The notes under the pieces were generated by a model. It made no database searches. It saw only the letters and a list, made by a program, of their open reading frames with translations, and had not been told where the DNA came from. From NCBI RefSeq assembly GCF_017848315.1, contig NZ_JAFKEC010000041.1, forward strand, positions 1 through 48,710: 48,710 bases of DNA, given 5' to 3'. Below, piece by piece: positions 1 to 9,003 of this stretch. This stretch comes from Pseudomonas palmensis. Lineage in GTDB: Bacteria; Pseudomonadota; Gammaproteobacteria; Pseudomonadales; Pseudomonadaceae. Each line of letters begins with the position of its first letter. Position 1 is the stretch's first letter. The translations under genes were made by a program, and so were the position numbers.

Positions 1-2690
1 TTTGCCTGGTAGATCCGACCATCGACCACGACCATCTGGTCTTTCACGTATGGCTCACCTGGGTCGTATGCCTTGAGCCCGTCCAGCGCATCGATCTGGT
101 CTTGCAGGCCATCGATCTTGTCGATGACTTCTTTGCCCAGCTGGGTCTCGCCGATCTGCCCTGCAATGAGGTCGAGGATCGGCGAAGCATCCATGCCGCT
201 CTGCCCCAGTACGCCGTTGTCCACGGGATACCATGGACCGATGTTGCCGGTGCGGTCGACGAGGCGTGCCCAGAAGAAGAACGACACGCCCGCAGCCAGC
301 CCCTGCAGCATGAAGTCGCGCTGCGGGTACGCCAGGTCGGTGAGCTTCGTTGCCACCGACAGGTCGTTGCTTGGGCTGTACCAGATCTCGGTACGCTGTG
401 TGTCCTCGGCGCCGGGCGGAAAGCCCCAGCGCAGCCCGATCGCGAACAGCTCGCTGGTGGCCAGCAGGTGGGTAACTGCCGGCGGCGGCGTTGTCTTGCC
501 CGCCACCTCGGTCAACATTGAGCTGGCAGGCATCGACGCCACGTTCATCGCGTTTACGGCGCGCACGCGAGCCAGGTACTGGCCGGCATACACGCCGCGC
601 ACGTCGGCAGAGAGCTCGCCAGTGCGCGGCAACTTGATCCAGTCCCGCGCACCCCAGCGCCATTCGACCTCATAAGCCACGGCCCCCGGCGCGGCATCCC
701 ACCCGATTGTCATGGTGGTGACAGCCAGCCCCTGCTCTATCGAGCTGTGGCTCCTGATCAATACCTGCGCCGGAGCTTCCTGCACACCTGGCGGCAGCAC
801 GCTGATCGGCCGATCGTCGATCACTGCGCCGTAGTCAATGACATCAAACTTTTCTGGCTCGTGCTGGATCAGCTCGAACTGGAACTGGTGCCATTCCGGG
901 CGCGTCACGTTGCGCACGAAAAACTGCATCAGCTTCAGGTCGTCGAAGTCCAGCGCCCAGGCGCATTCCGACTGCGGGGCCTCGCTGAAATCGGCGATCA
1001 CTGTCACAGCCCGCCCGGCAACCGATCGAACTTGCCGGGTCTCAGACTTGCCGCTGGGCAGGTTGACCAGCAGGCGGGCACCGGGTGTCACCTCGGTATC
1101 CCGGTCGAGGGTGATAACCCGGCCTGCAACTGCAGCGATACGCCCGCCGTTGGCGCGGCCAGAGAGCATCGGATCAGACAGGGCGATCACCTGGCCTGGC
1201 CGCGGGATATGCCCATCGAGCCCAACACGAATAGTCGCACCCCGAGTTTGCAGCTGCTCGGTCATTAGCGCCCACTGGCCGGCGCGCTGCGCCTGGCCGA
1301 GCGATGTGCACCCCAGCGCCTCGACGGACACTTCGCGCACGCCGATTTCGGCCATGGCCTCGTCGTCGAAGATGGGCTCCTTGTCGGTCTCGAAGCCCTG
1401 GGCCGGGTTGTCCCAGGCCACCATCGCCAGGCTGTGCCGGTCACGCAAGCGGCTGCCGCCGTACTTGATTGCGCCGTCGCCCAGGATCTGCGACGGGGTG
1501 TAGGTGTATACCGGGTCGCTGGGCATGTCGGCGTTGACGACGATCTGGCTACCGTCCCAGAAAGCCATGCCGTGGAAAATCGAGGCCAGATCCTGGAGCA
1601 CAGCATAAGCCTCGGCCTGTTTCTGCAGGTAGAGGTTGCAGGTGAACCGCGGCTCCTGGCCGCCGGCGCCGTTCGGCACAAGCTGGTCGCAGTACTGTGC
1701 GATGCGGTAAAGAGACCAGCGGTCAATCTGCGTGGCATCGATGCGCTCGCCCAGGCCGTAGTACGGGTGCAGGACCAGGTCATAAAAGACCCAGGCTGGG
1801 TTGTTCGTGTAGGCCTGCTTGAACGTGCCGTTCCAGACGCCATTGGTGGTACCAGGGCCGCTGGTGTGATAGGTCCGTGTCTCCGGCTCGTAGTTCGCCG
1901 GCACGCTAACAATTCGGCCGCGCATCAGCGCTGCGACTTTGGCGATGTCCCCGCCGAACTGCTCGGCGTCGTACTCCAGGCAGCCGACGGCGGTCAGCGG
2001 GTACTCCTGGTCGCTGTCGACGACTTCAGCGATTGCATCGATCCACATCCCATCCTGTACCAGGGAGCTGTTGGCTTCTGGCGTGATGCGGCGAGCACGC
2101 ACCGACCACCGGCTACCCTCGGGCAGGTTGATGCGGTGGGAGCGCTCGTACTTGGTGATGTTCTTGCGGTTGACCGAAGACGCCAGTACCTGCTGGTACG
2201 GGCCGCTATCGGTGGCCACGTCGATCGCGTAGTCAATCCGCACGCCGTTGATGTTGCCGGACTTATCCTGAGACTGGAGCTGCGGCCAGCTGAAGCGCAC
2301 GCGCACGGCGTCGACCATGGAGTTGGCCACGGTGTAGATGTAGGGCGTGGTGCTGCGCAGCTCCTGACTGACGCCGATCTCGTTACTCGACTCGGCAATA
2401 CCGTCCAGGCGAGGCTGGTTTAGTTCGCCAGAACGGAATTGCCACTTCACACCCGGGTAGTTGATGGTGCCATTGGCGGCCTGGATAGGCGTGTCGCCGA
2501 GCTTGATCGACCGCAGGCCATCCACCGGGCCAACAATTGGCCCCCAGCTCCACAGATAGACGATGCGGGCCGTGGCGATGGAGGGCGTGCTGTTCGATGC
2601 AATGCTTGGCTGCTTCGGCTTCGAACTGCCGCCCTTGGCCCCGGCAACACGATTGCGGGATGCCTGCGGCCTCGCTGCAATTGCGCTCAT
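1..2690 (-). CDS. J: Tail tip / host-specificity protein J (partial, runs off left edge)
   Basis: Lambda gpJ-type central tail-tip protein, which sits at the distal end of the tail tube and contacts the host receptor. An open frame runs on the minus strand from an ATG at 2690 (ribosome site GGAGATC just upstream) to base 1 without a stop, at least 896 codons. The N-terminus is a Lys/Pro/Ser-rich leader followed by a WSWGPIVGPVDGLRSIKLG stretch typical of J proteins, then the hub domains, and fibronectin-III-like repeats from roughly residue 660. It follows M, L, K and I in the canonical lambda order. The receptor-binding C-terminus lies outside the window. Family assignment is firm; receptor unknown. 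Confidence 0.93.
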   Translation of the reverse strand, partial: MSAIAARPQASRNRVAGAKGGSSKPKQPSIASNSTPSIATARIVYLWSWGPIVGPVDGLRSIKLGDTPIQAANGTINYPGVKWQFRSGELNQPRLDGIAESSNEIGVSQELRSTTPYIYTVANSMVDAVRVRFSWPQLQSQDKSGNINGVRIDYAIDVATDSGPYQQVLASSVNRKNITKYERSHRINLPEGSRWSVRARRITPEANSSLVQDGMWIDAIAEVVDSDQEYPLTAVGCLEYDAEQFGGDIAKVAALMRGRIVSVPANYEPETRTYHTSGPGTTNGVWNGTFKQAYTNNPAWVFYDLVLHPYYGLGERIDATQIDRWSLYRIAQYCDQLVPNGAGGQEPRFTCNLYLQKQAEAYAVLQDLASIFHGMAFWDGSQIVVNADMPSDPVYTYTPSQILGDGAIKYGGSRLRDRHSLAMVAWDNPAQGFETDKEPIFDDEAMAEIGVREVSVEALGCTSLGQAQRAGQWALMTEQLQTRGATIRVGLDGHIPRPGQVIALSDPMLSGRANGGRIAAVAGRVITLDRDTEVTPGARLLVNLPSGKSETRQVRSVAGRAVTVIADFSEAPQSECAWALDFDDLKLMQFFVRNVTRPEWHQFQFELIQHEPEKFDVIDYGAVIDDRPISVLPPGVQEAPAQVLIRSHSSIEQGLAVTTMTIGWDAAPGAVAYEVEWRWGARDWIKLPRTGELSADVRGVYAGQYLARVRAVNAMNVASMPASSMLTEVAGKTTPPPAVTHLLATSELFAIGLRWGFPPGAEDTQRTEIWYSPSNDLSVATKLTDLAYPQRDFMLQGLAAGVSFFFWARLVDRTGNIGPWYPVDNGVLGQSGMDASPILDLIAGQIGETQLGKEVIDKIDGLQDQIDALDGLKAYDPGEPYVKDQMVVVDGRIYQA

Positions 2691-2706
2691 GCAGATCTCC
2701 TGAAAA

Positions 2707-2730
2707 CAAAAAAACCCGCCGAAGCGGGTT
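2707..2730 (-). terminator. Hairpin terminator between tail genes I and J
   Basis: An AACCCGC-CGAA-GCGGGTT hairpin is followed on the minus strand by a T run, the form of a rho-independent terminator. It sits in the I-J gap, 17 bases upstream of the J start, so it would attenuate J unless transcription is antiterminated or it acts in mRNA processing. Confidence 0.6.
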
Positions 2731-2746
2731 GGTGGTGGCTCAACAG

Positions 2747-3331
2747 CTACAGCCTGTCCTGGGTGTAAATCCCGCCAGACTCGATGGCGCCGCCAATCTC
2801 GCGCTCGCCGTACAGCAGCGGGTACGGGTTGCCCTGGGCGATGGTTGTGACCGCGCTGCCGAAGCCGTAACTCGGGTTGTTACCGTCTTCGTTCTTGGTT
2901 CCGGTACCAGTCCGCGCCGTGGGGGACAGCATCTGCACCACGCCACCGAGCGACAGTGCAGCACCGCCCGCGATCAGTGCCATGCCGAGGCCCGTGGTGG
3001 TGCCGCCGGCGAAAAAACCGGCGACGACCAGTACGGCCCCGAGGATCGTCTGGAACATCCCGCCCTGCTTGCTGCCCTGGATGATCGGCGCGATGCGGAT
3101 CTGTCCTGGGTCATCGCCCTTCAGATCGAGCTCGGAATTGGCCAGGTTTCGGCGGCCAGAGAACACTGCAAAGACCAGACCCCGCTCCTCACCCGTGCGC
3201 AGGAACTTCTCGAACCCCGGCACCATGGCGCACAGGGCGCTGATCGCGTCCCGCACGCTGCACACGTCGAGGGTGAACTCATTGCCGAAGTGCTTGCGCA
3301 GCACGCCGTAGAGCTTGATGGTTCGCATCAT
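2747..3331 (-). CDS. I: Tail assembly protein I
   Basis: Lambda gpI-family tail-tip assembly protein of 194 residues. The N-terminal half (to about residue 90) is a compact ubiquitin-like region beginning MRTIKLYGVL. A long Gly/Ala-rich hydrophobic stretch at about 92-140 follows, then a hydrophilic tail ending GGIYTQDRL. Both features are typical of the family. The start overlaps the end of K by four bases. It acts with K, L and J to build the baseplate-like tip; in lambda gpI is not found in the finished particle. Confidence 0.85.
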   Translation of the reverse strand: MMRTIKLYGVLRKHFGNEFTLDVCSVRDAISALCAMVPGFEKFLRTGEERGLVFAVFSGRRNLANSELDLKGDDPGQIRIAPIIQGSKQGGMFQTILGAVLVVAGFFAGGTTTGLGMALIAGGAALSLGGVVQMLSPTARTGTGTKNEDGNNPSYGFGSAVTTIAQGNPYPLLYGEREIGGAIESGGIYTQDRL

Positions 3332-4110
3332 GGCCGGTAATCCTTGTGGCGCAGCACCAGGCGCAGGCGGCTGGCCATCGACCAGCCGTAGATTTCACGA
3401 GTCGATGCCCGCCCTGCCATGTGGTGATAGATGAACGGTCCGCTGCCACCCAGGTCCGGGGCTGGCTCGCTGACAAAGGCCGGCTCGTCGCCCAGGTAGA
3501 TGGCGGCGTGGTTGGGGTGGTGGCATGGCCGGCCTGGTGACGGCACGATGAATACCAGCATGTCGCCGCGGCGGGGCTCGTCAACCAGGTAGAAGCCGGC
3601 GTCCGCGAAATTCGCCTCATACAGGCTCGGGCCATCACGCTCTTCCCACCACAGATCTTTGCGCTCGAAGTTCGGCAGCACCAGACCGGCCTCGCGGGCG
3701 TACCAGTCGCGGCACGCGCCCCAGCAGTCCAGCAGGCCGCGCGCAAAGTCACGCCCCAGTAGAGGCGCCTGGTAGGCCGAAGGCTTGAACCACTCCATCT
3801 CACCGCCGGGCCAGCCGACTATGCCCCACGGCAACTCATGCAGCTCACAGCTCACCTGATCAGCCATGCTGGGTGCCGGCGACTTGTCGGGGTGGCTGTG
3901 GATGATCGCGAGGACCTGGCCACGGTCTTCAGCCTGGGCCAGGTCTTCGGGGTTCAGCGAGAACTGCTCGCGAGGTGTGCTGGCCTGGTTGCGGCACGGC
4001 ACATACTCGCGGCCTTGCTCGGTCTTGATCAGCACCCCGCAGGCCTCGTCCGGGTATGCCCGCTCGGCATGCTCGCGAATGGCGGCTTGTAGTTGTTGGT
4101 TGATGCGCAT
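3328..4110 (-). CDS. K: Tail assembly protein K (JAMM + NlpC/P60 peptidase)
   Basis: Two-domain lambda gpK homologue of 260 residues. The N-terminal JAB/JAMM metalloprotease-like domain has Glu22, HSHP at 71-74, Ser81 and Asp84, a complete JAMM signature. The C-terminal NlpC/P60-type cysteine peptidase domain has Cys129 in a DCWGACRDWY context and His201 in HAAIYLG, the expected catalytic pair. Such proteins process cell wall or tail-tip components during assembly or DNA entry. The gene lies between L and I, with only two bases separating it from L. Confidence 0.92.
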   Translation of the reverse strand: MRINQQLQAAIREHAERAYPDEACGVLIKTEQGREYVPCRNQASTPREQFSLNPEDLAQAEDRGQVLAIIHSHPDKSPAPSMADQVSCELHELPWGIVGWPGGEMEWFKPSAYQAPLLGRDFARGLLDCWGACRDWYAREAGLVLPNFERKDLWWEERDGPSLYEANFADAGFYLVDEPRRGDMLVFIVPSPGRPCHHPNHAAIYLGDEPAFVSEPAPDLGGSGPFIYHHMAGRASTREIYGWSMASRLRLVLRHKDYRP

Positions 4111-4112
4111 GG

Positions 4113-4814
4113 TTACCTCGAGCTGGCAATGAGACTGGCGCCCATGGAGCCGCCGAAGCGGCGCGTATTACCCCGAGCCTTGCAGCTCTTCCAGCGCCCG
4201 CCACAGCGGTCCAGCGCGGGGTTGTTGGTGGGCTCGTCCTTCTTGGTGAACTTGGCTGTGCCGGTGTAGCCGCACGCCTCCTGGCGGTATTGCCCACGGC
4301 AGGCCCAGCGGCACAGCTTGGTGATCTGCTGGGTAGGCAGCATCTGCCCCTCCAGGTCCAGCGGGCTGGAGAGCTGGAAGGTCACCTGCTCCCGGTCCTC
4401 ATCGGTCTTCTGCTCGATGTACCAGAGGTTGATGCGCGCCTGGTTGGCGGCGGCTGGGTTGCCGTCCGGGAAGTTCGCGGCATCCAGGAAGTGGCGAAAG
4501 GTCTCGATGACCTTGACCTTGGCGCCGGCCAGGTCGCGCAGGTGCAGGCATAGCGCTGAAATTGCACCCCTCACCCCACCCAGCTCGTTGGCCAGCTGCA
4601 GGGTCGGCGACGAAGGCCGGCCATCGCCGCGGATGTCGAACCCTTTCGCCTCGAGCTGGATCGGCTCGTAGAGGTGGCCCTGCCAGATGATGTCGCCCTC
4701 TTGGGCGTGGCCGTGGAAGCGCCAGAGGTTACCGCCCAAGCGCGTGGCATCCACTTCGAACAGCCGGATCTGGTTGCCCGGCTCGAGCTTCTGGATATCG
4801 GTATTAAAAGTCAT
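4113..4814 (-). CDS. L: Minor tail protein L
   Basis: Lambda gpL-type tail-tip protein of 233 residues, acting early in tip assembly. It carries cysteines at 168, 172, 181, 204 and 211 in the C-terminal domain. Lambda gpL holds an iron-sulfur cluster in its C-terminal domain, and the spacing here is compatible with the same. Length and position (between M and K) match the family. Confidence 0.88.
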   Translation of the reverse strand: MTFNTDIQKLEPGNQIRLFEVDATRLGGNLWRFHGHAQEGDIIWQGHLYEPIQLEAKGFDIRGDGRPSSPTLQLANELGGVRGAISALCLHLRDLAGAKVKVIETFRHFLDAANFPDGNPAAANQARINLWYIEQKTDEDREQVTFQLSSPLDLEGQMLPTQQITKLCRWACRGQYRQEACGYTGTAKFTKKDEPTNNPALDRCGGRWKSCKARGNTRRFGGSMGASLIASSR

Positions 4815-4831
4815 GGGGCCTCAGAAACAAG

Positions 4832-4853
4832 AAGCCCCGCACGGGCGGGGCTT
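4832..4853 (-). terminator. GC-rich hairpin between M and L
   Basis: AAGCCCCGC-ACGG-GCGGGGCTT hairpin overlapping the M stop codon. It is followed on the minus strand by a short, poor T run (CTTGTTTCTG), so it may be a weak terminator or an mRNA-stabilising element. Confidence 0.4.
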
Positions 4854-5202
4854 AGTAAGGGGTGAATCGTTGATCGAACGTCCAGCTGATCGTTACCAGC
4901 TTGGGGTTGCCTCTGGCTTTGAGCTTGTAGCCCTTGACCCGATACCGCCCCTGCACTCCACCAGGCGGGGTCCAGAAGAAGGTTTTGTAGCCTTCGTGCC
5001 GATCAAGAAATTTGCAGATCTCAAGGGCCTCCTCTCCCTGCTCCAGCAGGCCTGTGTGAGTTGCATTCCAGGACTGCGACTTCGTATTGATGCCGGTACC
5101 GCCTGACTGCGCGTAGCCATCGCCGAAGTCGTTATCCCAAGTGCGCTGACTGATGTCGCCATCGGCGTCCGCCTCTATGTCGAAGTCAAAGGTTTCTGTC
5201 AT
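4852..5202 (-). CDS. M: Minor tail protein M
   Basis: Lambda gpM family, 116 residues from the ATG at 5202; the frame is open further upstream, but this ATG overlaps the tape-measure stop (TAATG) and gives the family length. The sequence has the acidic N-terminus MTETFDFDIEAD and a C-terminal ISWTFDQRF, both usual for this group. gpM joins the tail tip complex beneath the tape measure. Confidence 0.87.
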   Translation of the reverse strand: MTETFDFDIEADADGDISQRTWDNDFGDGYAQSGGTGINTKSQSWNATHTGLLEQGEEALEICKFLDRHEGYKTFFWTPPGGVQGRYRVKGYKLKARGNPKLVTISWTFDQRFTPY

Positions 5203-8200
5203 TACCGCCTCCACATAGAGCCGCCCTGCCCGAACTCCTCTCGGACAACCTCCCGGCACATTTGCCGGAACCCGTCCTCCATCGCTGCCCCCTGGCGGCG
5301 TGCGGCTTCGTCGCTCATACCGGGCTGGGCCTGAACATTGATCGGTGAGTTGATGATGATCGGCGCGGGGCCGCCGGGCGCCGGCGCGGTCGCGGGAGCG
5401 CCGCCCGAAGAAGTACCCACCATCCCGATCTGGCCGTTACTCAGCGCCTCCAAACGACCCACGCCAATGCGCGCAGTGGCCTCGGCGTCGAACACGTACT
5501 CGCCGCGGTGCACTGGCCCCGCCACCTCATCACGTCGGCCGTGGCCGGTGTAGCCGCCATCCATGAAGCCCGCGCCCGCCATCGCGGTCGCGGTGGATAC
5601 CGCTGCAACCATGGGTGCAGTTGCAGCAGCAGCCGTAGCTGCCGCGCCCGGGGCCAGGCCAGGCCCCACGACCGGTATCGCAGCCGTGGAGGCATACGCA
5701 GCAAGGCTGGCCTGGAACGACGTTGCCTGGGCGTTGGCGACCATGCCAAGGCTCGCAGCGCTCTGCGTCGTGGACCCGACCAGTGCCTGCACCGCCTGAT
5801 ACACAAGCCACTGCGCGGCCATATCGCTGAGGGCGTTTATCATCGACTTCGCCATGCCGGCTGCAGCATCGGCGAACGCATCCTCTGCACTCTTCGACTG
5901 CGTGATGATGTCGGAGAAAGCGCCGCCCAGCTCGCTGGTGGCAGACCCAAGCGTGCCACCTACAAAGTCCGCCGCCTGCGCAGCGTAGTTCTGCGCCGCA
6001 TCAGCGAAGTCGGCCCAGGCGTCCCGAGCTCCATTCACCCAGTTCGATTGGGCCTCATCGACCTGCTCGTAGTAGAACTGCTGAGCAATCAGTTGCTTGT
6101 TCAGCTCGTCCTGCAGCACCTTGCTCTGGCTAGCGTACAGCTCCGGACTGATCTGCCCGGTGTTGCTTTGCTCGTTGAGCGCCTTCAGATCCTCGACGTA
6201 CTTCTGCTGAATCGCCAGGTTAGCGCGCATCCGGTCGCGAGCTTTATCCCCCATGCCGATGCCGGCCAGCTCCTGCGAGTAGCCGTTGATCGTCGTCTGG
6301 GTACCGGCAGCCTGGGCGGCCTTAAACGCACTGAGCTTCAGGGCGTCCTCGTTGGCCTTCTTGATCTTGTTCAATCCGTCCAGCTCGGCGGCCAGCTCAA
6401 GCAGGCGCTTCTGCTGAACCTTGGACAGATTCCCCAGCTTGCCCTCCTGCAGCTCGAACGAAAGCTTGGCTACCTCGGTGGCGTCCTTCTGCTTGTCGCC
6501 GGAGGTGTTGATCAGTTCGATCTGGCGCTTGTAGCCCTCTTCGGTCGACTCGAAATCCTTGAGCTGTTTCTTGCTGGCTTGCTCGCTTTCCGAGGCGCCC
6601 TTGCGCTTGGCCTTGTTCGCGGCCTCGTTGACCTTCTTCTGCGACTCAATCGCGTTCGCCGCAGAGATAATCGCCTGACGATCTACTTCGGTGAGATCCG
6701 CATTCTCGGCGAGATGCCGGTTGGCGATCTTGAGCGCGTCGCCGTTGTCCTGCAGGCCGGCCAGCTGTTTCTGCAGCGTCTCCAGGTAGGCCTGGCCGGC
6801 AGCGCTCATGCCAGCCTTGGCGACATTGTTGGCCTGGGTGGCCGAGGTGTTTTGTTCGGTGACACCGGTTAGCACGCGCAGCGTCTCGGCGATTAGCCCA
6901 GAGCGCTGATCGGCGTCACTCACAGCGCCGGCCTGCGTCAGCCATCGCTGCACTGTGCTGGCTGGGATCTGCAACCGATCGGCAACCTCCTTGAGCGTCG
7001 GCGAGAGATCTTCCCCGGCGGCGCGCGCCTCGTTTAGCCGATCAATGATCGACCGGTAATCAGCCAACTGCTTGTTGTACTGCCCGTTGGAGTCTCGCGC
7101 CGGGGCAGTAACAGTGGCTGAGCGAATGGACTGGGCCAGATCGCCATAGGCATCCTTGACCTTATCCGTAGCCGTGATCTGCTCCTGCTGCCATTTCACC
7201 AACGATGCTTCGCGCTGATCCTTGTTGAGCTTGGCGAACTCTTCGCGCAGTTGAGCAACAGGCTTGTGCAGATCGTCGAGGCTCACGCCAGCCTTGTCCG
7301 CGTTGTCCCGCAGCAGCAAGAAGCTTGCGGCCGCCGTTCCAGCAAGCAGAGCCAGCCCCATCGGGCCGCCCAGTGCGGCCAACAAGCCGCCAGTCGCTAC
7401 CCGGGTCAGGTTTGCCTGGGCTACCGCCAGGGCATCTGTGGACGCCTTGAGCGCGGCCTGCCGCGGGATCAGTTGTGTCTGCACCAGCGACAACCGCTGC
7501 AGACCACTGGTGGCAGCGACTGAGGCCTGAGCTTGCTGGAGCTGTGCCTGAGCATAGATCCGTTGGGCGTCGGCGGCTCGCAGCGCTGCGCGGGCATTCT
7601 CGACCTCGGCAGCGCGCTGGGCCAGTGCAGCCTTCAAAGCCAGGCCGGCCTTCGCGACGTAGTTGGTCAGCGCAGCGGCGCCTGCGCCCCCCATCGCGAT
7701 GGCGACCAGGTTGACGTGCTCAGCCAAAACCAGAAGAGCCTTGGAAAGCCCGGCCACTAAGCCGGTGCGCTCCTCCATGCCACCGAGAAAACTGCCAATA
7801 GCTGTGCCCATGTTGGTCAGCGCGTCCTGCACGCTGGTGGACATGTCCGCCGCTGCCTTACGGTTTACCTCAACCGTACGCAGTAAGCCAGTGTTCAGGT
7901 CATCCAAGGCCAGCTTGCCATCAACGCCGAGTGCGCGGATTTCCTTCGCGCTCTTTCCGGTCGCGCTGGCGATCGCGTCTGCAACAGTCGGCATCGCTGC
8001 TTGGATAGAGATCCAGCCGTCGGCGGAAACCTTCCCAGTCTGCAAAGCCTTGGAGTAGGCATCAAGTGCTGATCCCGCCTTGTCGGCAGATGCAGCGTTG
8101 GTCACAAGCAGGAAGCTGAAGCTATCGGTGATATCGAGCGTCTGCTGGGTGTTGAAGCCTAGGGTTTTCATTACGTCCGCGGTGCGGATGTAAAGCTCTT

Positions 8201-8573
8201 GTGCCTCGGCCAGCGGGCGGTAGGTCTCCTGGGCGGTACGTAGCAGGTGTTGCTGTACGGCTTGATACTCTTCAGAGCCCCCTGCCGCAGCCCTCATGCG
8301 ATCCGACATCTGCCCATAGGCGTCGACTTGTTTAATGATGCCGCCAATCAGCCCTGCGCCAGCTACAGCAGCGAACGCTCCCCTGATCAATGTTCCCGCT
8401 TGCTGAGCCGCGGTGCCAACTCTATCGAATGCAGTGTCGACCCGTACCAAGTTCCGATCAATAGACTGCGAAGTTCGCCCCACCAACTGATCGGCACTGG
8501 CAAGCTCGCGGCGCAACTGGGCGGTGGTGGCCTCAATCTGAACCAGCATCCCCTGGACTTGTTGGTCAGCCAT
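5202..8573 (-). CDS. H: Tail tape measure protein
   Basis: Protein of 1123 residues whose length sets tail length and which is ejected with the DNA. The N-terminal quarter contains a tape-measure domain (YGQMSDRMRAAAGG, then SADGWISIQAAMP). Long coiled-coil and Ala/Gln-rich segments fill residues about 330-900. Hydrophobic Ala/Gly segments near 390-430 and 980-1060 are candidate membrane-inserting regions. The start at 8573 has a GGAGAAA ribosome site; an in-frame start 25 codons upstream would read through a terminator and is rejected. It lies just after the G/GT chaperones and the lipoprotein gene. Confidence 0.93.
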   Translation of the reverse strand: MADQQVQGMLVQIEATTAQLRRELASADQLVGRTSQSIDRNLVRVDTAFDRVGTAAQQAGTLIRGAFAAVAGAGLIGGIIKQVDAYGQMSDRMRAAAGGSEEYQAVQQHLLRTAQETYRPLAEAQELYIRTADVMKTLGFNTQQTLDITDSFSFLLVTNAASADKAGSALDAYSKALQTGKVSADGWISIQAAMPTVADAIASATGKSAKEIRALGVDGKLALDDLNTGLLRTVEVNRKAAADMSTSVQDALTNMGTAIGSFLGGMEERTGLVAGLSKALLVLAEHVNLVAIAMGGAGAAALTNYVAKAGLALKAALAQRAAEVENARAALRAADAQRIYAQAQLQQAQASVAATSGLQRLSLVQTQLIPRQAALKASTDALAVAQANLTRVATGGLLAALGGPMGLALLAGTAAASFLLLRDNADKAGVSLDDLHKPVAQLREEFAKLNKDQREASLVKWQQEQITATDKVKDAYGDLAQSIRSATVTAPARDSNGQYNKQLADYRSIIDRLNEARAAGEDLSPTLKEVADRLQIPASTVQRWLTQAGAVSDADQRSGLIAETLRVLTGVTEQNTSATQANNVAKAGMSAAGQAYLETLQKQLAGLQDNGDALKIANRHLAENADLTEVDRQAIISAANAIESQKKVNEAANKAKRKGASESEQASKKQLKDFESTEEGYKRQIELINTSGDKQKDATEVAKLSFELQEGKLGNLSKVQQKRLLELAAELDGLNKIKKANEDALKLSAFKAAQAAGTQTTINGYSQELAGIGMGDKARDRMRANLAIQQKYVEDLKALNEQSNTGQISPELYASQSKVLQDELNKQLIAQQFYYEQVDEAQSNWVNGARDAWADFADAAQNYAAQAADFVGGTLGSATSELGGAFSDIITQSKSAEDAFADAAAGMAKSMINALSDMAAQWLVYQAVQALVGSTTQSAASLGMVANAQATSFQASLAAYASTAAIPVVGPGLAPGAAATAAAATAPMVAAVSTATAMAGAGFMDGGYTGHGRRDEVAGPVHRGEYVFDAEATARIGVGRLEALSNGQIGMVGTSSGGAPATAPAPGGPAPIIINSPINVQAQPGMSDEAARRQGAAMEDGFRQMCREVVREEFGQGGSMWRR

Positions 8574-8589
8574 GCTTTTCTCCAGGCAA

Positions 8590-8612
8590 TAAAAAACCCG
8601 CCGAAGCGGGCG
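8590..8612 (-). terminator. Hairpin terminator upstream of the tape measure gene
   Basis: CCCGC-CGAA-GCGGG hairpin with a T run on the minus strand, placed between the lipoprotein stop and the tape-measure ribosome site. Sequence and placement copy the 2707-2730 element. Confidence 0.6.
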
Positions 8613-8626
8613 GTAAAACGAAAAAA

Positions 8627-8962
8627 CTAACGACAGTGCGTTGACCAAGCTTTCTCAAAATCGCCCGGATTCATGCGGCCATCATTTTCGAAAACTACCA
8701 TTTCCTTGCTTGCCGCGATAAATCTCCTGAAACCAACATAGCCTCCAAAGGAATTTTTAGAATTCACTTCGCCACAAAGCCCGCGCTGATTACGAAATTC
8801 AGCGCTGTCGGGATCTTTTAAGGCTCCACCCACAAACTCTCTAGCCACACGCTGGTTTCTTATCTCAGCCATTGCGGCAGCACTTTCTGCCTTCTGGGCA
8901 TCCGATTGCCCGCATGCTGCCAGCAACAAAAAGGCAGGAAGCATCACCATCATTTTCAGCAT
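8627..8962 (-). CDS. Small prophage lipoprotein (possible moron)
   Basis: Protein of 111 residues with a lipoprotein signal peptide: charged start, hydrophobic core, and the lipobox LAAC at about 15-18, so the mature protein would be lipidated on the Cys. The mature part has an ALKDPDSAEFRNQ segment and two further cysteines that could form a disulfide. ATG at 8962 is chosen over an upstream TTG because GAGGG sits seven bases before it. The gene is more AT-rich than its neighbours and is flanked by a terminator, as expected for a moron. Outer-membrane lipoproteins of prophages often block superinfection; that role here is inference. Confidence 0.7.
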   Translation of the reverse strand: MLKMMVMLPAFLLLAACGQSDAQKAESAAAMAEIRNQRVAREFVGGALKDPDSAEFRNQRGLCGEVNSKNSFGGYVGFRRFIAASKEMVVFENDGRMNPGDFEKAWSTHCR

Positions 8963-9003
8963 CGTCAATCCCTCGCACTTGGACAGGGAAGACTAACAAA
9001 ATG

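Noticed and set aside
1265..2709. Several long minus-strand ORFs in the J region (1265-1912, 1994-2398, 2383-2709)
   Set aside because: They are shadows in other frames of J, whose own frame is open from 2690 to base 1 and has clear J family sequence.
5508..6872. 454-codon plus-strand ORF opposite the tape measure
   Set aside because: Antisense shadow of a coiled-coil gene; Leu/Arg/Val composition mirrors the complement of Gln/Ala/Glu codons.
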